From Tretioscincus oriximinensis (lineage: Eukaryota > Chordata > Lepidosauria > Squamata > Gymnophthalmidae), in contig JAJVDF010000250.1 in assembly GCA_022410635.1 (NCBI GenBank), positions 696,575 through 760,574 on the forward strand: a stretch of 64,000 nucleotides of DNA. The letters run 5' to 3'. Shown here piece after piece: positions 1 through 12,003 of the stretch. The notes under the pieces were generated by a model. It made no database searches. It was not told where the DNA came from and saw only the letters and a program-made list of their open reading frames with translations. Made by a program: the position numbers and the translations under genes. Within the stretch, counting starts at the first letter, position 1; each line of letters opens with the position of its first letter.

Positions 1-1353
1 TATTCCCCTCCCCTTTAATATTCTAAGGAAGTTTGACAGACATTCACTTCTAAATAAACTATAGGAAGTGTGGATGCCTTAATTTGGACTANAGCTCCTT
101 TTGAACCCTGTGTCTGGTTCCCGTCCTCCCAGGGTCTAAGAATAAATACCATTGTTTAGTCTACGATTTTATTTTTTTTCCTTTTTTGAGATGGTGATGA
201 ATTGCTTTTATGCTGTTTATTAGTATTAAGTCTTCACTGTTTCAAANGAATATACATGAAATTTGCATATCCACATAATGCACTTATTCCCCAATTTCAT
301 CTATGTTTAATTATTTCCCATTATACTGCTAATCTACACGACAAAAAAAATTACAATAATTTGAGACAAATTGCCCTAAATGCCTAATTCCATAAGGAAA
401 AGNTTCTGAAACATAATGAAACAGATTACCAATTACTTTGTCTATCTGCACTTACCTTGTTGTCCAGGGCAGGTTGGGCTCCCCTGAACCAGGATACGTA
501 TCCCTTCTCAGGCCTGGAATAGGTTACACTGGCATGGAACAGGGATATCTGCATTAGGATGTTCCATTCTCTGTGACCCCCTCCCAGCAACTTTGGCCAT
601 ATAAGCACTTATCCGGNTTAATCCATTTCAGTGACTCTGGATTAGTTGGAGCCACTCATTGCATGAATGCACAGCTGTATGAAGCAGGTGAAACTGCTTT
701 AGAAATGGCACAATACTTGCTAACATGTAAATGCAGCATGGCTAACCCAGATAATGTGGCAGCAGCTTCTGACAGTGCCATGGGAGCCTCTGTTTTCCCA
801 TAAGCATACTTCTCCATCACTTAAATACAAATGGGAACACAGCTGTTAGTTGGGTCCAAATGCTCGCTGGCTAGCCTTGAAGAAGCTTCAAAGTTAGCAG
901 CAACACACAGCTTTGTCTCCTACAACCACTTCCATGGCTGCGCAAACTGGATCTACGTGCCTATATGCCAATGCTTAATCAGGATGATGTGACATTAATA
1001 TGACAGGACACATATAGGTTCTGTCCCCACTGGGCATTATTCTGGGTTATATCTTAGAAAAGGAACCTGCCATCTGAATGTGGATGGTCAAGATATAATC
1101 CAGAATTAAGCTCAGTGGGGATGGGGCCATAGACTCAATTAATCTACTACTAAACAATTTCAAGGCACTTTTAGTAGCACAAATCTGATCTAGTCTCATG
1201 CAGACAATGTGTACTAATGAGCACTTTATAACAAATTAGTAAGGTTGTGTCTAAAGGATCTCTGAATGCTACATCAGCTTCAGATTTGTTATCTGAACAA
1301 ATGTTACTGAAGTTGAACTTTCTAGAGAGCCACCCCATAGTTAAAACAGGCAT

Positions 1354-1540
1354 GAGAACATAAAAAGAGCCATACTGGATCAGGCCACAGCCCATCTAGT
1401 CCAGCCTTCTGCCTCACACAGAGGCCCACCAGATGCACCTGGGCAGTCCGAACAAAGGAAAGCAAAATATGCTCCTGTTCATGACTCTCTGCAAATGGTA
1501 TCTCAGGAGTCCTGCCTGTTGCTCCACACCCCTGTTTTAG
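1354..1540 (-). mobile_element. CR1-type LINE 3'UTR fragment
   Basis: On the minus strand this matches the 3'UTR of the copy at 5400-6078 (Ala-rich 'ctggatcaggccacagccca', 'agaggcccaccagatgcacc'), including the octamer region at 1354-1372. Confidence 0.85.
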
Positions 1541-2775
1541 GCAAGAACCCTTAGCAACTCAATATCAAGATTTATTATTCACTTCATAGACCCAATTAAT
1601 CTAGTATGCAATACCTGAATTGATCTAAGCAACAAGATGTTACAACCAGAAGCAGCTAAAGTAGCTACTGCTTCTCAATATGCATACTATTCATATTTGA
1701 GTGATTATATGTACACTTGAAATACATTTTTCCTTTGCTATTGTTCTTGCACACACATTTAATGCATCTTCAGTCCAGCACTTCAAAGTATTTTATTCAC
1801 ATTGGTGCAAAAAAGAGATGTTACTTCAATGTATTACCAAGAACATTTTTTTTTAAAATGAAAAACTTTCTATGGAGTTGTCATATTTATATCCCAACTT
1901 TCCCCTCAAGAGTACAAAATGGGGCACATTTTTCTCTTTCCTTCCACTTCATTACCACAGCTGGACAGGGTGAGAATTTGAACCAAAGGTCTCAAAGGTT
2001 CTAGGCCAGCACTCTAATTGCCTTTCAACTGTGCCAATAAATAAAGGTGCATACCCTAGATAAAAAATATTCTTAAAATAAAATGCTGGACATTTTTTCC
2101 TTCTCTCTAAATTTTTGATCTGTAAACATGTGAGTCTATCATCAACTATGAGAAAACCTGTAGAGACTAACAGACATAATTCAAATTATGAACTTCAAGC
2201 TCTNGTTTTTCATTACCTTTCCTGCAATATTTCTCTAAGTCTGTATAAATGTCTGTTCCTAGTTTCATGGCTTTCTGTGACTATATATAACATATATAAT
2301 AAAAAGAAAATGAATTCATCTTGCTCAGCATCCAAATTTGCAAAACAAACTTTCCCCTTGAGTTAAGAGAATTAAACTGCTATTTCAACTATTATATAAA
2401 AACAAGATTGTCCTTGAAAAATTCTCCTGAGAGGATTTTGTCAGGTTTTATATATCAGTGGCTGATTCCCTTAACTAAACAAATATAAACCAAAAAGCAG
2501 TCTCTAACAATACCTGTAACACTATTAGTTACACTTTGACAGATCTGTACTTACGATACTGATTTTTTTTACCACACCTACAATTTATAGTAGTAATTTC
2601 TACCCTCCTATCACATCATCTCCATCTTTAGAATTCATGCTCAGAGCCATGGTTTAGCAAATACGATTCTCAGAAAATAAAGACGAACCTGCACCAGAAG
2701 TCAAATTGTTCTGGTCCACTCCTTAAAAGTACAAATGATACAGGGCCACGGCTGAGTCAGGCCACAATTTGACTG

Positions 2776-4806
2776 ATTTGGTTGTCTGCATATGCCAAGA
2801 CAGTATCACCTCTAATTTTTGCTATGGCAATGGAAATCCTAGCGGACACAATAAGAGACGACCCTACTATAAAGGGACACCATATTACTAGAGAGGAGAT
2901 AAAAATACAACTCTATGCCGACGATGCATTAATTATTATGACTGATTCTAAGATAGGTATCCAGTGGATTAAAATGTTAACAGATAATTTTGAAAAATTA
3001 TCTGGCATGAAAATTAATATTTCTAAATCTGAACTATTAATCATAAACGTCCCGTGAAATGAACTTAGGGAAATACATCTTCGATCGGGCCTAGGAATTA
3101 ATCTTTAAAAATTCAAGTATTTAGGGATCTGGATTTCAAAAAATATGGACAAAATGATTCGTCTTAACTATAATCCGGCATGGAAAAAAGTGAAAAAATT
3201 ACTCAAGATCTGGAGAAACAAAAAATGGACAACAACCATGAAAATAAGAGCGGTAAATATGTTAATTCTACCACAGTTTCTCTTTTTATTTCAAACACTA
3301 CCTATGGAAATCCCAGAAGCACAATTTAAACTTTGGGAGACTCATATTAAATTATGGGTATTAAATGAAAGAAAAAACAGAATCTCTAATAGAATGCTTT
3401 ATTCCAAAAGAGAACAATTAGGCTGGGGACTCCCCTCCCTGAGATCATACTTTGACGCATTCCAAATATATAAATTACTACAATTAGAACATGAGAGGGG
3501 CAAAAAATCAATAAGGATAGAATTAGGAGTAAATAACATGTTATACAAAACAGTTTTAAACCCACTTATTGAGAGAAAAATATTGAAATCATGGTTAACA
3601 CTGCTAAATGCCACCTTTAGAAGGTGGAAAATAAATTGGAGACTTTGGGTTGATGACTGGACACATGTAGCTTCCACCTCAGCCCTAAATGTTACAGAAT
3701 ACTATCAACTAAACCAATATTTAGAAATATTAAATTCTAACAATTATAAAACCTTAAGAGATTTAATCAACCACGATGGTAATCCAGTGGATAGGACAGT
3801 CTTAAGAAACTTTACACAGAACAGGGGACTAATTTATTGGCTCCAGGAATGGTCAATAGGACGACAGCTAAACAACCGAGAACTAAAAAACATCATGACG
3901 GGTAGATCTAACTTAGAAATTGTGATACAAAAACTGTTGAGAGGAGAGAGGAAATTAATTAAAATAATATATGACATTATTACGACTCATAAATACAATA
4001 ATTCAATAAATATAATGCAATTTTGGGAAACGGAATTTCCCCAACTAAATCAAAACTGGCATCAATGGATAAAAACATTTCTGGAAACTAGAGACACTAG
4101 ACTTAGGGAAATGGAACTGAAATTTTTTTCCAGATGGTACTGTACCCCTGTTCAACTGTCACACATTACTAGAATATCACCCCTATGTTGGCACGGTTGC
4201 GGTAACAGGAGCACATATCTACACATGTGGGCGTACTGCCCTATGGTCACAAGTTTTGGGGGAAAAATTAGAGACGAGTTAAGACTGATTACCAATGTTT
4301 CGATCCCTGACTCCATTGTGATATGGTTATTTGGATTATTGGACTTTACTAATATTAGTAGACAGAATAAATATTGTATAGACAGTGGCATCTTAGCGGG
4401 CCATATGGTCATGGTTAAAGAATGGAAAAATCAACAAAATTGGACATGGACCAGTGGTGGCATTATCTCATCGAGTTTATGTCCTTTGACATCCTGCAAT
4501 GTAAAAGACTATACTCTATCGGGATCAACGTTAAGCCACATTGGACTATAAAATGGCAAAGGCTCATTGCCTACGGCTCAACTAATAACGCACACATACT
4601 CTTGAAAGAAACTATAAAGATGTTCCTTGATCAACGTTGGATTCTCTAATACTTCTGTAAAACAACACGTGAAATCTGCAATTTTGAACTGTACCGTTCT
4701 AAGGGATGGGAGGGGGGGATATGGGGTCTCATTTTTTATGTTTTTGTGTTTCTGTGACATTGTGTGAGATTTTGTTTAATAATAATAATAATAATTTTAA
4801 AAAAAC
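2776..4806 (+). mobile_element. LINE L1-like, 3' part of ORF2, 5'-truncated
   Basis: This is the 3' end of an L1 ORF2 (endonuclease/reverse transcriptase needed for target-primed reverse transcription). One frame starting at 2782 contains SPLIFAMAMEIL, the catalytic Tyr-Ala-Asp-Asp at 2914-2925 and a Phe-Lys-Tyr-Leu-Gly-Ile segment near 3116. A C-terminal Cys-x3-Cys-x7-His-x4-Cys motif begins at 4186, as in L1 proteins. In-frame stops occur at 3055-3057 (TGA) and 3106-3108 (TAA). A frameshift near 4447-4455 moves the final residues into another frame that stops at 4649. The element ends in a short 3'UTR and a (TAA)n-like tail with A-rich end at about 4774-4806. The N-terminal endonuclease is missing. 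It is dead but little decayed, so a fairly young insertion. Confidence 0.9.
4774..4806 (+). repeat. (TAA)n / A-rich tail of the L1
   Basis: AATAATAATAATAATAATTT followed by a run of A marks the L1 3' end. Confidence 0.8.
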
Positions 4807-5019
4807 ATTTGTTATACGTTGCTGTCTGGTGCTGTTTGCATGAAACTATGATCCCATGCTTGCAGCAAGAACTCCTTGCTAGGTTACTAATTTTGGGAAT
4901 AAATGCAAAGATAAATGGACAAATAGAATCATTCCATTTGCCCATTTATCTTTGCATCTATTTCCATAAAAATATTAATCTAACAGGGACATCTCATAGC
5001 AATTTAATGGCTAACAAGA

Positions 5020-5200
5020 AAATTGTAGGCAGCATGAGCTTTTGTAAACAAGTCTATTTCCAAGGATTCAACTGAAGAAGTAGTCTTGTCTACAAAAGCT
5101 CAGGCCACCTACCTCTCACTTATTAGACTTTAAAGTGCTGCAAGACCCCCTTGCTAGATTTTCTGGACACAGACCAGCATGGCTATTTCTTTGTAACTTT
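5020..5200 (+). mobile_element. Penelope-like element tail fragment
   Basis: It holds the phrase 'tgaagaagtagtcttgtcta' then caaaagctca, 'aaagtgctgcaagaccccct' and 'agaccagcatggctatttct'. The same order of blocks follows the GIY-YIG fragment at 28,862-28,980, so this is the 3' tail of the same family. Confidence 0.65.
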
Positions 5201-5399
5201 TTTTAAAATCAGTGTAAGGAACTTATGAGATGCGATACTATTGGTCACATTGTCCTGCAGTCTAAGGGGCTGATTGACAAGCTCAATGCAATGCCACGTT
5301 CTTTTCATTTTTACCCTGGAAACTACACTTTTAAGAATGCCCAGGAATTCCCAGTTTCTTAAAAACACTGATCCAGGGAGTGTTGTCATCACTGTTGTG

Positions 5400-6078
5400 C
5401 TGTTTGCAGTGAAACTATGTGCCAATACTGTGTTCAATTCTGGTCACCACATCTCAAGAGGGATATTTTGGAACTGGAGAAGGTGCAGAAAAGGGCAACA
5501 AAAATGATCAAGGGTCTGGAGCACCTCCCTTACGAAGCAAGGCTGCAACGTCTGGGCCTCTTCAGCCTTGAAAGGAGACGTTTGAGGGGTGATCTGATTG
5601 AAGTGTACAAAATCATGCATGGGATCGACAGGGTCAATAGAGAAAAAATGTTTTCTCTATCACACAACACAAGGACCAGAGGGCACTCCTTAAAACTGTT
5701 GGGTAGAAAAGTGAGAACAGACAAAGGAAAGTATTTTTTCACCCAGAGGGTCATCGGCCTGTGGAATTTACTTCCTGAAGAGGTAGTGGTAGCTAACAGC
5801 TTGGATAGTTTCAAGACAGGACTAGACAGGTTTATGGACACTAAGGGTATAAATGGATACTAAGATAGTTGTCTGGATGTAGCCTCCGGGATGGAGCAAC
5901 AGGCAGGACTCTTGAAATACCATTTGCAGGGAGTCACGAACAGGAGCAACATATTTTGCTTTCCTCTGTTTGGACTGCCCAGGTGCATCTGGTGGGCCTC
6001 TGTGTGACACAGAATGCTGGACTCGATGGGCTGTGGCCTGATCCAGTATGGCTCTTCTTATGTTCTTATGTTCTTAAT
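5400..6078 (+). mobile_element. CR1-type LINE 3' end with intact C-terminal frame
   Basis: An uninterrupted frame (5417-5863) encodes the C-terminal end of a CR1-like reverse transcriptase, with VQKRATKMIKGLEHLPYEAR, RLRGDLIEVYKIMHGID and FFTQRVIGLWNLLPEEVV. A roughly 210-bp 3'UTR follows and ends in the octamer repeat TTATGTTC, in line with CR1 elements, which carry 8-bp tail repeats instead of poly(A). Lack of stops over 148 codons suggests a recent insertion. Copies at 40,029 and 55,937 are nearly the same. The subfamily (CR1 or L3-like) cannot be fixed by eye. Confidence 0.88.
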
Positions 6079-6377
6079 AATGTCCGCATACTTGCTGCAA
6101 TGCAAAAAACAAAAGGCAAAAAGGAACAGTCCCTTTCTCTTTTGTTTTTTTTCACATCACAGTGAGCTTCCAGATGATCAATCAAAAGAGCTCCGCAAAC
6201 CCTTCTGAGTGCAAATAGCTATGGAAAGTTCTTTTGTGCTGCTAGAGAAAAACTGGTTTTCTTTCAACAAGCCCAAAGTTTCCTATTGATATCTGGAGAA
6301 CCCCATAAGGTGGTTGTTTCAGGACTGAAACTCTTGTTGTTTCACTTAATACAATGTATTTTCTTCCTATTTTCAAG

Positions 6378-6424
6378 TGAAACCAGAAATCTCCGCTGAT
6401 ATCTATACAACTGCCACAGGAGAG
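6378..6424 (+). CDS. CD96: CD96 exon: start of Ig-like domain 3
   Basis: This 47-nt exon has a pyrimidine-rich acceptor ending TTTTCAAG and a strong donor GAG|GTGAGT. It enters in phase 1 and leaves in phase 0. It reads x-KPEISADIYTTATGE, matching the Lys-Pro-Glu-Ile linker that opens the third Ig-like domain in mammalian CD96. The other two frames contain stops. The phase-0 exit is what the exon at 10261 needs. The preceding exon (end of Ig domain 2) must end in phase 1 and was not found between 1 and 6377; an L1 and a CR1 copy occupy much of that intron. Confidence 0.82.
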
Positions 6425-8651
6425 GTGAGTGAAACTATATATATGCAAAGAGTTGCTGTTGTTAGATACCACCATGTTGGGGCTGACTCTATGAGTAGCA
6501 CCATGCAGCTTTCTTAGCAGACATACAAAAGTGGTTTGCCACTATTTCTGGAGAGAGGCTGGGTATCAAAATCAGGATCTTTTGGCTTTCCATATCTCCG
6601 TCTGGAGATACGTTGAAAAGGTGATCACCCGGCAAGTACTATTTTGTGCACCCAGAAACCTTTGATGGGTGACAGATTCTTTTTTGGACATATTATGTTG
6701 CTGATTGTGGTTTTTTCCATACCACACATAATCCATGGGATTTTCTGGGAAGCATGTGGAGTCCTGGTCTTATTCACATCCTGAGCACCAGGCACTATTT
6801 TCTGGAAGGAAACCTTTTGTGAAAGAAAAACATAAATATTAGAATATAAACAAAAGCTACAGATGAAAGAGGAAGAACAGGGAGGCAAGATTGGGTTGAG
6901 CTGAAAGCCTTTGAACTGTTCATGTGGCTCTCTAAAAGCTGATTAGTGAATTTGTGCTGTGGGAGTCTCCCTTTCAGTTTTTTAGGCCCATAAGAGATCA
7001 AAGTGCTTCAAAGAACTTTCATGAGCACAGAAAACTTTATTGTGGAAATAAACAGAATTAAACTGTACATATTTATTAATTTCTTCTTAGAGGGATGCCA
7101 GAAGTGTTATCATATGCCAATAGCAATTGTAAATAAAATTGGAAGTTGTTGCTATAGAAATATGAAAATTCAACCAATCCACAGTGATTAAAAAAGTTAT
7201 TCAAATTGAAAACCAAACCAATTGGCTGTAATGAACCAAGCAAACTGAGCAAATCAAAGCTAGTTCATAATTATTCACTTGGCCTGTGTACATCCCAAAC
7301 CATGAAAAAAACAGTTCGAAGCAAACAAGAAGTAAGAGTTTGGGGGAAGATTTGAACAAATCACTAAATTCCTGTATGTGTACAGCTTTAATGGCTATTT
7401 GAAGTTTGACCATTTGTAAGCTTTTATCTAGAGGTGTCTCCATAGTGGCTATGCCAAATGTATAGCGGTTTATCAGCCATTGCTGATCCATTTGCACCTA
7501 CTTGCATTGTTGCACACTGCTGTGGAGAGTTCCATGCAAGGAGCAGAGCACCACCATGGCAACCATCAGGATGTTCTGCTAGTGGTCACATGGCGCCCAG
7601 TAGCCATGGTGCATTGCCTCCTCGATTGGCAGCTGGGCACCTGATCTTGCATGACTTCGCATGCCTCCTTGACATGGCTGCAGGGAAGCCTTCCATGCCA
7701 CTTGCTGCACACATGGGAACGGCTGGCTGGGAACCTCCACCCTAGAATTGCACTTTCCTAGTGTTCAGAAAGTGCAGATCAACAGGGCTTTTCCATGTAC
7801 AGACCTCTGGCAGGGGCAATCTCATGTGACAAAGCTGCTTCCTTGTTACTCCCATGCAGGTAAATATCTATTGTGTGAAGCTGTCAACATCACGGAAAAC
7901 ATGCCCCTATATATTAGTTTAGGCTGAAATGCAGACCAAACTGATATTCCAATCCACAAATCAAACATTTGAAAACATTTCTGATGAGAGCTGGAATTGT
8001 ATAGAATAAGCACAGCAATGACTTATGGGGCATTTGATGTCACAGGGTTACCAGGGAATGTTACGAAGAAAGAAAAAGCAGGGTGAATGCATGGGGCCAT
8101 ACTTGCAGATGGGTTTTTTCAGATTTAATAAAACTAGAGATATTCAGATTGTAATAGGGAACCGGCCTCAGATTGTCTTATCACAGATTGTATGTTATTT
8201 CTTCCAACTCCTTAACACCACCTGTCATTAAGTGATAGATTCTTCTTCCTTCCCTTCTCTCCTGCAACCTTGCTCTTTCTAATCATTTCAGAGTTAATAT
8301 GCAGTCCTGTCAGTAAGATTTTTCAATTCTCTTAGTTTACAAAATTTCTAATCTTTATTATTTCCAACCATGATTGTTTTCCTAATATTTCTTCTAACTC
8401 CTCACTCTCCTTTTCTCTTGCTGCATCACCGTTCCAGGTCGGGGTCCCATAACTTTATTATTTATTATTTCAGCTGATTTTAAGAATTGAAGCTGGTTCG
8501 AGAACGTTTTCATGCATCTGCTTTTCCATATCTCCCATAATTCAACTGTTGGCATACAATGATTCTGCCCAATTCTTACTTACTTCATAACTTTGAGAAT
8601 AATTATTGCTTTCAGCATTTCAACCATTGCTATTTTTGCTTCATTTTTATG

Positions 8652-8661
8652 AACATAGAAT

Positions 8662-8729
<68 letters not shown>

Positions 8730-8739
8730 ATTCTATGTT
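8652..8739. repeat. 88-bp perfect palindrome with (TA)32 core
   Basis: AACATAGAATTGA (8652-8664) and its exact reverse complement (8727-8739) flank an uninterrupted alternating A/T tract at 8664-8727. The whole 88 bp is a perfect inverted repeat able to form a hairpin or cruciform. Bases just outside (8651 and 8740) do not pair. Confidence 0.93.
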
Positions 8740-9663
8740 TCTGTCTCCTTTTTTATCAGTTGTCTAGTCAATGAAAAAATTAAAATAAATTTGTTGTAAT
8801 ATCAGCAGTGAACTTTTAAAAACTACAAGTCTGGATATTCCAGAAATGTTGGAAACCTTCAAGACAGAACCCATTAAATCAAACCTTTTAAACAAGGTGA
8901 TCCATGGGCATAAATATGTCTATAAAACTGTAGTGCTTTTCCGCCCTCACATTTTGTTCTGTATGCCTCAAGAAAAAAGCTTTTGTCATCTGTTAATGTG
9001 GAAAATATTGTCAGCAGGAGGACAAGTCATGTTTATAAACAAAAGCCACATCCAGACGAGATTTGGGAATACATATATTATAAATGCATATGCCTACGCT
9101 ATATGCTGATTCCATAGTGTGCTCTTCTATGTTCACATTATATTGCTTCCGTATGGAATGCCCTTACAAGAGCAGGTGAGAACTCAGCCAAGATTCAAGG
9201 CAAGTCAGCAAATTTCACTGGCTCCTGAGTTGTCTTAGAGGTGCAATGAGAAAGGAATACTGTTCTCAGACCAATTCCCACAGATTTTTATATGCATTAA
9301 TGCAGAATAGGAAAGGTATGTGAAGATGCAGTCACAATTGGATTATTGCAGGATAATGAGAAATAGCAAAACCAAACAGCTCGTCTGGATGGGGCCAAAG
9401 TTACAGTACAGTCTTTCAACCCATTTCAAATGCAAGTGATTTTATATGACAGCTTTATCCTAGCAAACTAAAATTAGCTTGAAACCTTGATTATCAGGAA
9501 GAGATCTAATTAACTAATTAATAACTTTTTATGGAATATGACCAAAGAATTGCATATGGACTAATTCTATGAGATGGGACAGACTAACATGAACGGTTTT
9601 GTAATAGAGTTTTGTGATTATTAGTAAGGTTGTTTTTTATTGGTTTAATATTTTTGTGAACAA

Positions 9664-9750
9664 AAGAACATAAAAGAAGTGCTACTAGATAAGGCCACGG
9701 CCCATTTACTCCAGCATCCTTTCTCATACAATGACCTGCCAACTGCTTTT
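9664..9750 (-). mobile_element. CR1-type LINE tail fragment
   Basis: A short decayed copy of the CR1 3' end: 'aagaacataaaagaagtgct' then 'aaggccacggcccatttact' on the plus strand is the reverse complement of the tail. Confidence 0.65.
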
Positions 9751-10260
9751 AGGTATCACAAGTAGAAGATAGTCAAAAAGTTCATCTGCATTTGCCTCTC
9801 TACAAATGACAGAGACATCCTATCTTATCTTTCTCCATTCTAGTAGCCTTTTGATATTTATTGCTAAAACAGCAACAACTTGCCAATGTGCATAGACAAA
9901 TCCAGCAAATAAAATGTAAAGGTCAGTAGAAAGTGCCATCATTGATACAGTGGTGAAGCAAATGGGAGAAGAGGGATTAACTACCAATTCTCATATTTTC
10001 TCTAAGTGTTCAGGTGGTAGAATCGTTGGATCTATACAACAAAGTAGGGCTACTGCTGTTATAGAAGCCACCTTGCATCCATCAGTGGCTCTCCTAAAAT
10101 TCCTGGAACATCACTAGTCTGGTAGTCAAATCTCCTACATCCATAGTGATGAAAATTTCAGTTTAATTAAAGCAACTTTTATGAGGTTATCTGCAAGAAA
10201 GATAGGGATTGTAGTTCCAGAGTTAAATAAAATTATTGAGCTAATTATCATTGCTTTTAG

Positions 10261-10351
10261 GTCAAAATTACCTGTATTGTAAAGAAGGCATTTCCCATGC
10301 CAAATCTTCTATGGTATGCCGATGGAAAGATTTTGCAGAACAATTCCAAAG
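10261..10351 (+). CDS. CD96: CD96 exon: Ig-like domain 3, strands B to C
   Basis: This 91-nt exon starts after TTGCTTTTAG and ends AAAG|GTAATG, phase 0 to phase 1. It encodes VKITCIVKKAFPMPNLLWY followed by ADGKILQNNSK and one base. It contains the B-strand Cys of the Ig fold, the core Trp 14 residues later and an Asn-Asn-Ser glycosylation sequon. The layout matches the mammalian CD96 segment with Phe-Thr-Cys, Val-Phe-Pro and Thr-Trp-Phe at the same spacing. An open frame on the opposite strand covers the same bases and is only a shadow. Confidence 0.92.
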
Positions 10352-11748
10352 GTAATGCAAAAATGATCTAATGTTGTGTGTCCAAAATATTCCTGCAAAG
10401 GGGCTAGTAGCGTAAAACATGAGAACAGACCATGCTTCAGGAGCAGACTTTAAGAACATTTCATCATTTAAAGGTAGGAATTAATATAGTTATGTTAAGG
10501 AAGTGCCATTGTAATAAAAATGATCTCAGCCCAAATTTAAAGCAAAAATGGCTAACAGAGAAATACCCCTCATAATTGTTGTATCTCTATTAGAGTGTTG
10601 CATTGATTACCCCTATTACAAAGGGATGAATTATCCCTTTAATTTGAGGTGAATACTTGAGCTTTTAATCACTGAATGATTCTGCACCGGTTGGTATACC
10701 ATATTAGCAAGGAATCTTCCTTCTGCAAACTAGGTTAAGGAAGGCAGATTTGGTATACCAACCAGTGCTCAATCGCTCATTGTTTTGACTCTTGATTGCT
10801 GCATTTGTGCTCCTTCAAAGCAATCTCTTTACAGAATCTACTTGTTATAAGTAACTACCATATGAACCTGTGGATTCAGGTGTGGCTTTCACTACCAGCT
10901 AGAGAAGGGAGTGCAGTGACTCTGGCCACCTCATCCCAACATTGGCAGCCATTGCCTGTATTATTAATTCAGCTGTGAGTGCAACTCTGGTCATCAAAGC
11001 TGAGCTCGCAACCTTGTTCAAAATGTGGACAAAGACTGTCAAAGCTAGATTGAGATGAGCAGAGCCATCAAGGTTCCCCAATCTATCTGCAAGAGAGGAG
11101 AGTTTGGCGGCTTCAGATGCCTCTCCCCTTTTTGCATGGGTAAGGCAAAACAGCCCTGGACACAATCCATTTGCCTTGGCAAATTCTGCTGGTGTGACTG
11201 GATTGTTTTTCTCTCTGCATGGGTAATTGTCTCCTCAACCAACATCAGATGTAGTGAGAAGCAACTTCACCAGCTTTCTGAATTCATAGGTAGATGGTTA
11301 TTAACATGGCATAAAAGGAAAACTATTCCGCAGCCGGATGTTGTCACAGAAATAGCTGTATTATGGGTCCTCATCCCCTTAGTTCCTGATGATATGGCCA
11401 AGAGGGTATCTCCATGATACGTTAAATAACTGGGTGTTCTGTATGACGGTTGCTTTTGATATTTTGATTCAAATGTACTGAGGGCTCCATAAGATCTTTT
11501 ATTAGGCTAGAGATTGTGTGTTCTAATAATTGTTCAATTTCAGTGTTGATCTTGTTGCTGATGCACATTGAGCTATTACTTATAAAAGCAGCATTTAATG
11601 TTATGAATGTGAATATATTACAATTTGAGAAGAGAGAAATGTTAAGAGAAGACAGCCAGCCTGACTTTTTTTTTTACGAAAAATAAAACTAAAGATAATT
11701 ACCAGTTTAAAAAAAAATCTCACAAATCTCCATTTTTCATTTTTGAAG

Positions 11749-11931
11749 GAATATTCATTCAAAATGGAGATGGGAAAACTGCACAAGGTTTTTATGAGAT
11801 GAGATCACTGCTGACATTACAGAATACAGCTCATTCATCTATTCATCAGGTTTTCAAATGCATGGCTATGTATGCCCTGCCTGGAAATGAAGCACAAAAT
11901 GTTTCATCTGAGGAGATAATTCCTTCATATG
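11749..11931 (+). CDS. CD96: CD96 exon: Ig-like domain 3, strands C' to G
   Basis: This 183-nt exon (61 codons, phase 1 to 1) follows TTTTTGAAG and ends with a good donor, G|GTAAGT. It encodes GIFIQNGDGKTAQGFYEMRS and on to VFKCMAMYALPGNEAQNVSS and EEIIPSY. The F-strand Cys pairs with the Cys in the exon at 10261. The Pro-Gly-Asn and Asn-Val-Ser-Ser-Glu segment matches mammalian CD96, including a glycosylation sequon. Upstream, a run of A on the genomic strand precedes a T-rich tract that serves as polypyrimidine tract. Confidence 0.93.
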
Positions 11932-12003
11932 GTAAGTTATGCCATGTACATGAGGTGAGACACTGACTATAAGAAGAGGCACAACGCTGTGGCACAAATG
12001 ATC

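Larger units (their letters stand above)
1..6377. other. CD96 intron sequence, upstream part of window
   Basis: Apart from a CR1 tail (about 1354-1540), the L1 (2776-4806), a Penelope-type tail (about 5020-5200) and a CR1 3' end (5400-6078), this is AT-rich sequence in which I recognise nothing. About 1945-2040 resembles a decayed tRNA-SINE head in reverse orientation. No Ig domain 1 or 2 exon was found. Confidence 0.6.
6425..10260. other. CD96 intron inside Ig domain 3
   Basis: It holds the (TA)n palindrome at 8652-8739 and a CR1 tail at 9664-9750. I recognise nothing else in it. Confidence 0.55.

Noticed and set aside
573..803. Frame with SDSGLVGATHCMNAQLYEAG, resembling an Ig F strand and followed by a fair donor
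   Set aside because: Only about nine residues separate the Cys from the exon end, too few for the rest of CD96 Ig domain 2; no acceptor or B-strand context.
8559..8774. 71-codon frame rich in Ile-Tyr
   Set aside because: It is the translation of the (TA)n palindrome.
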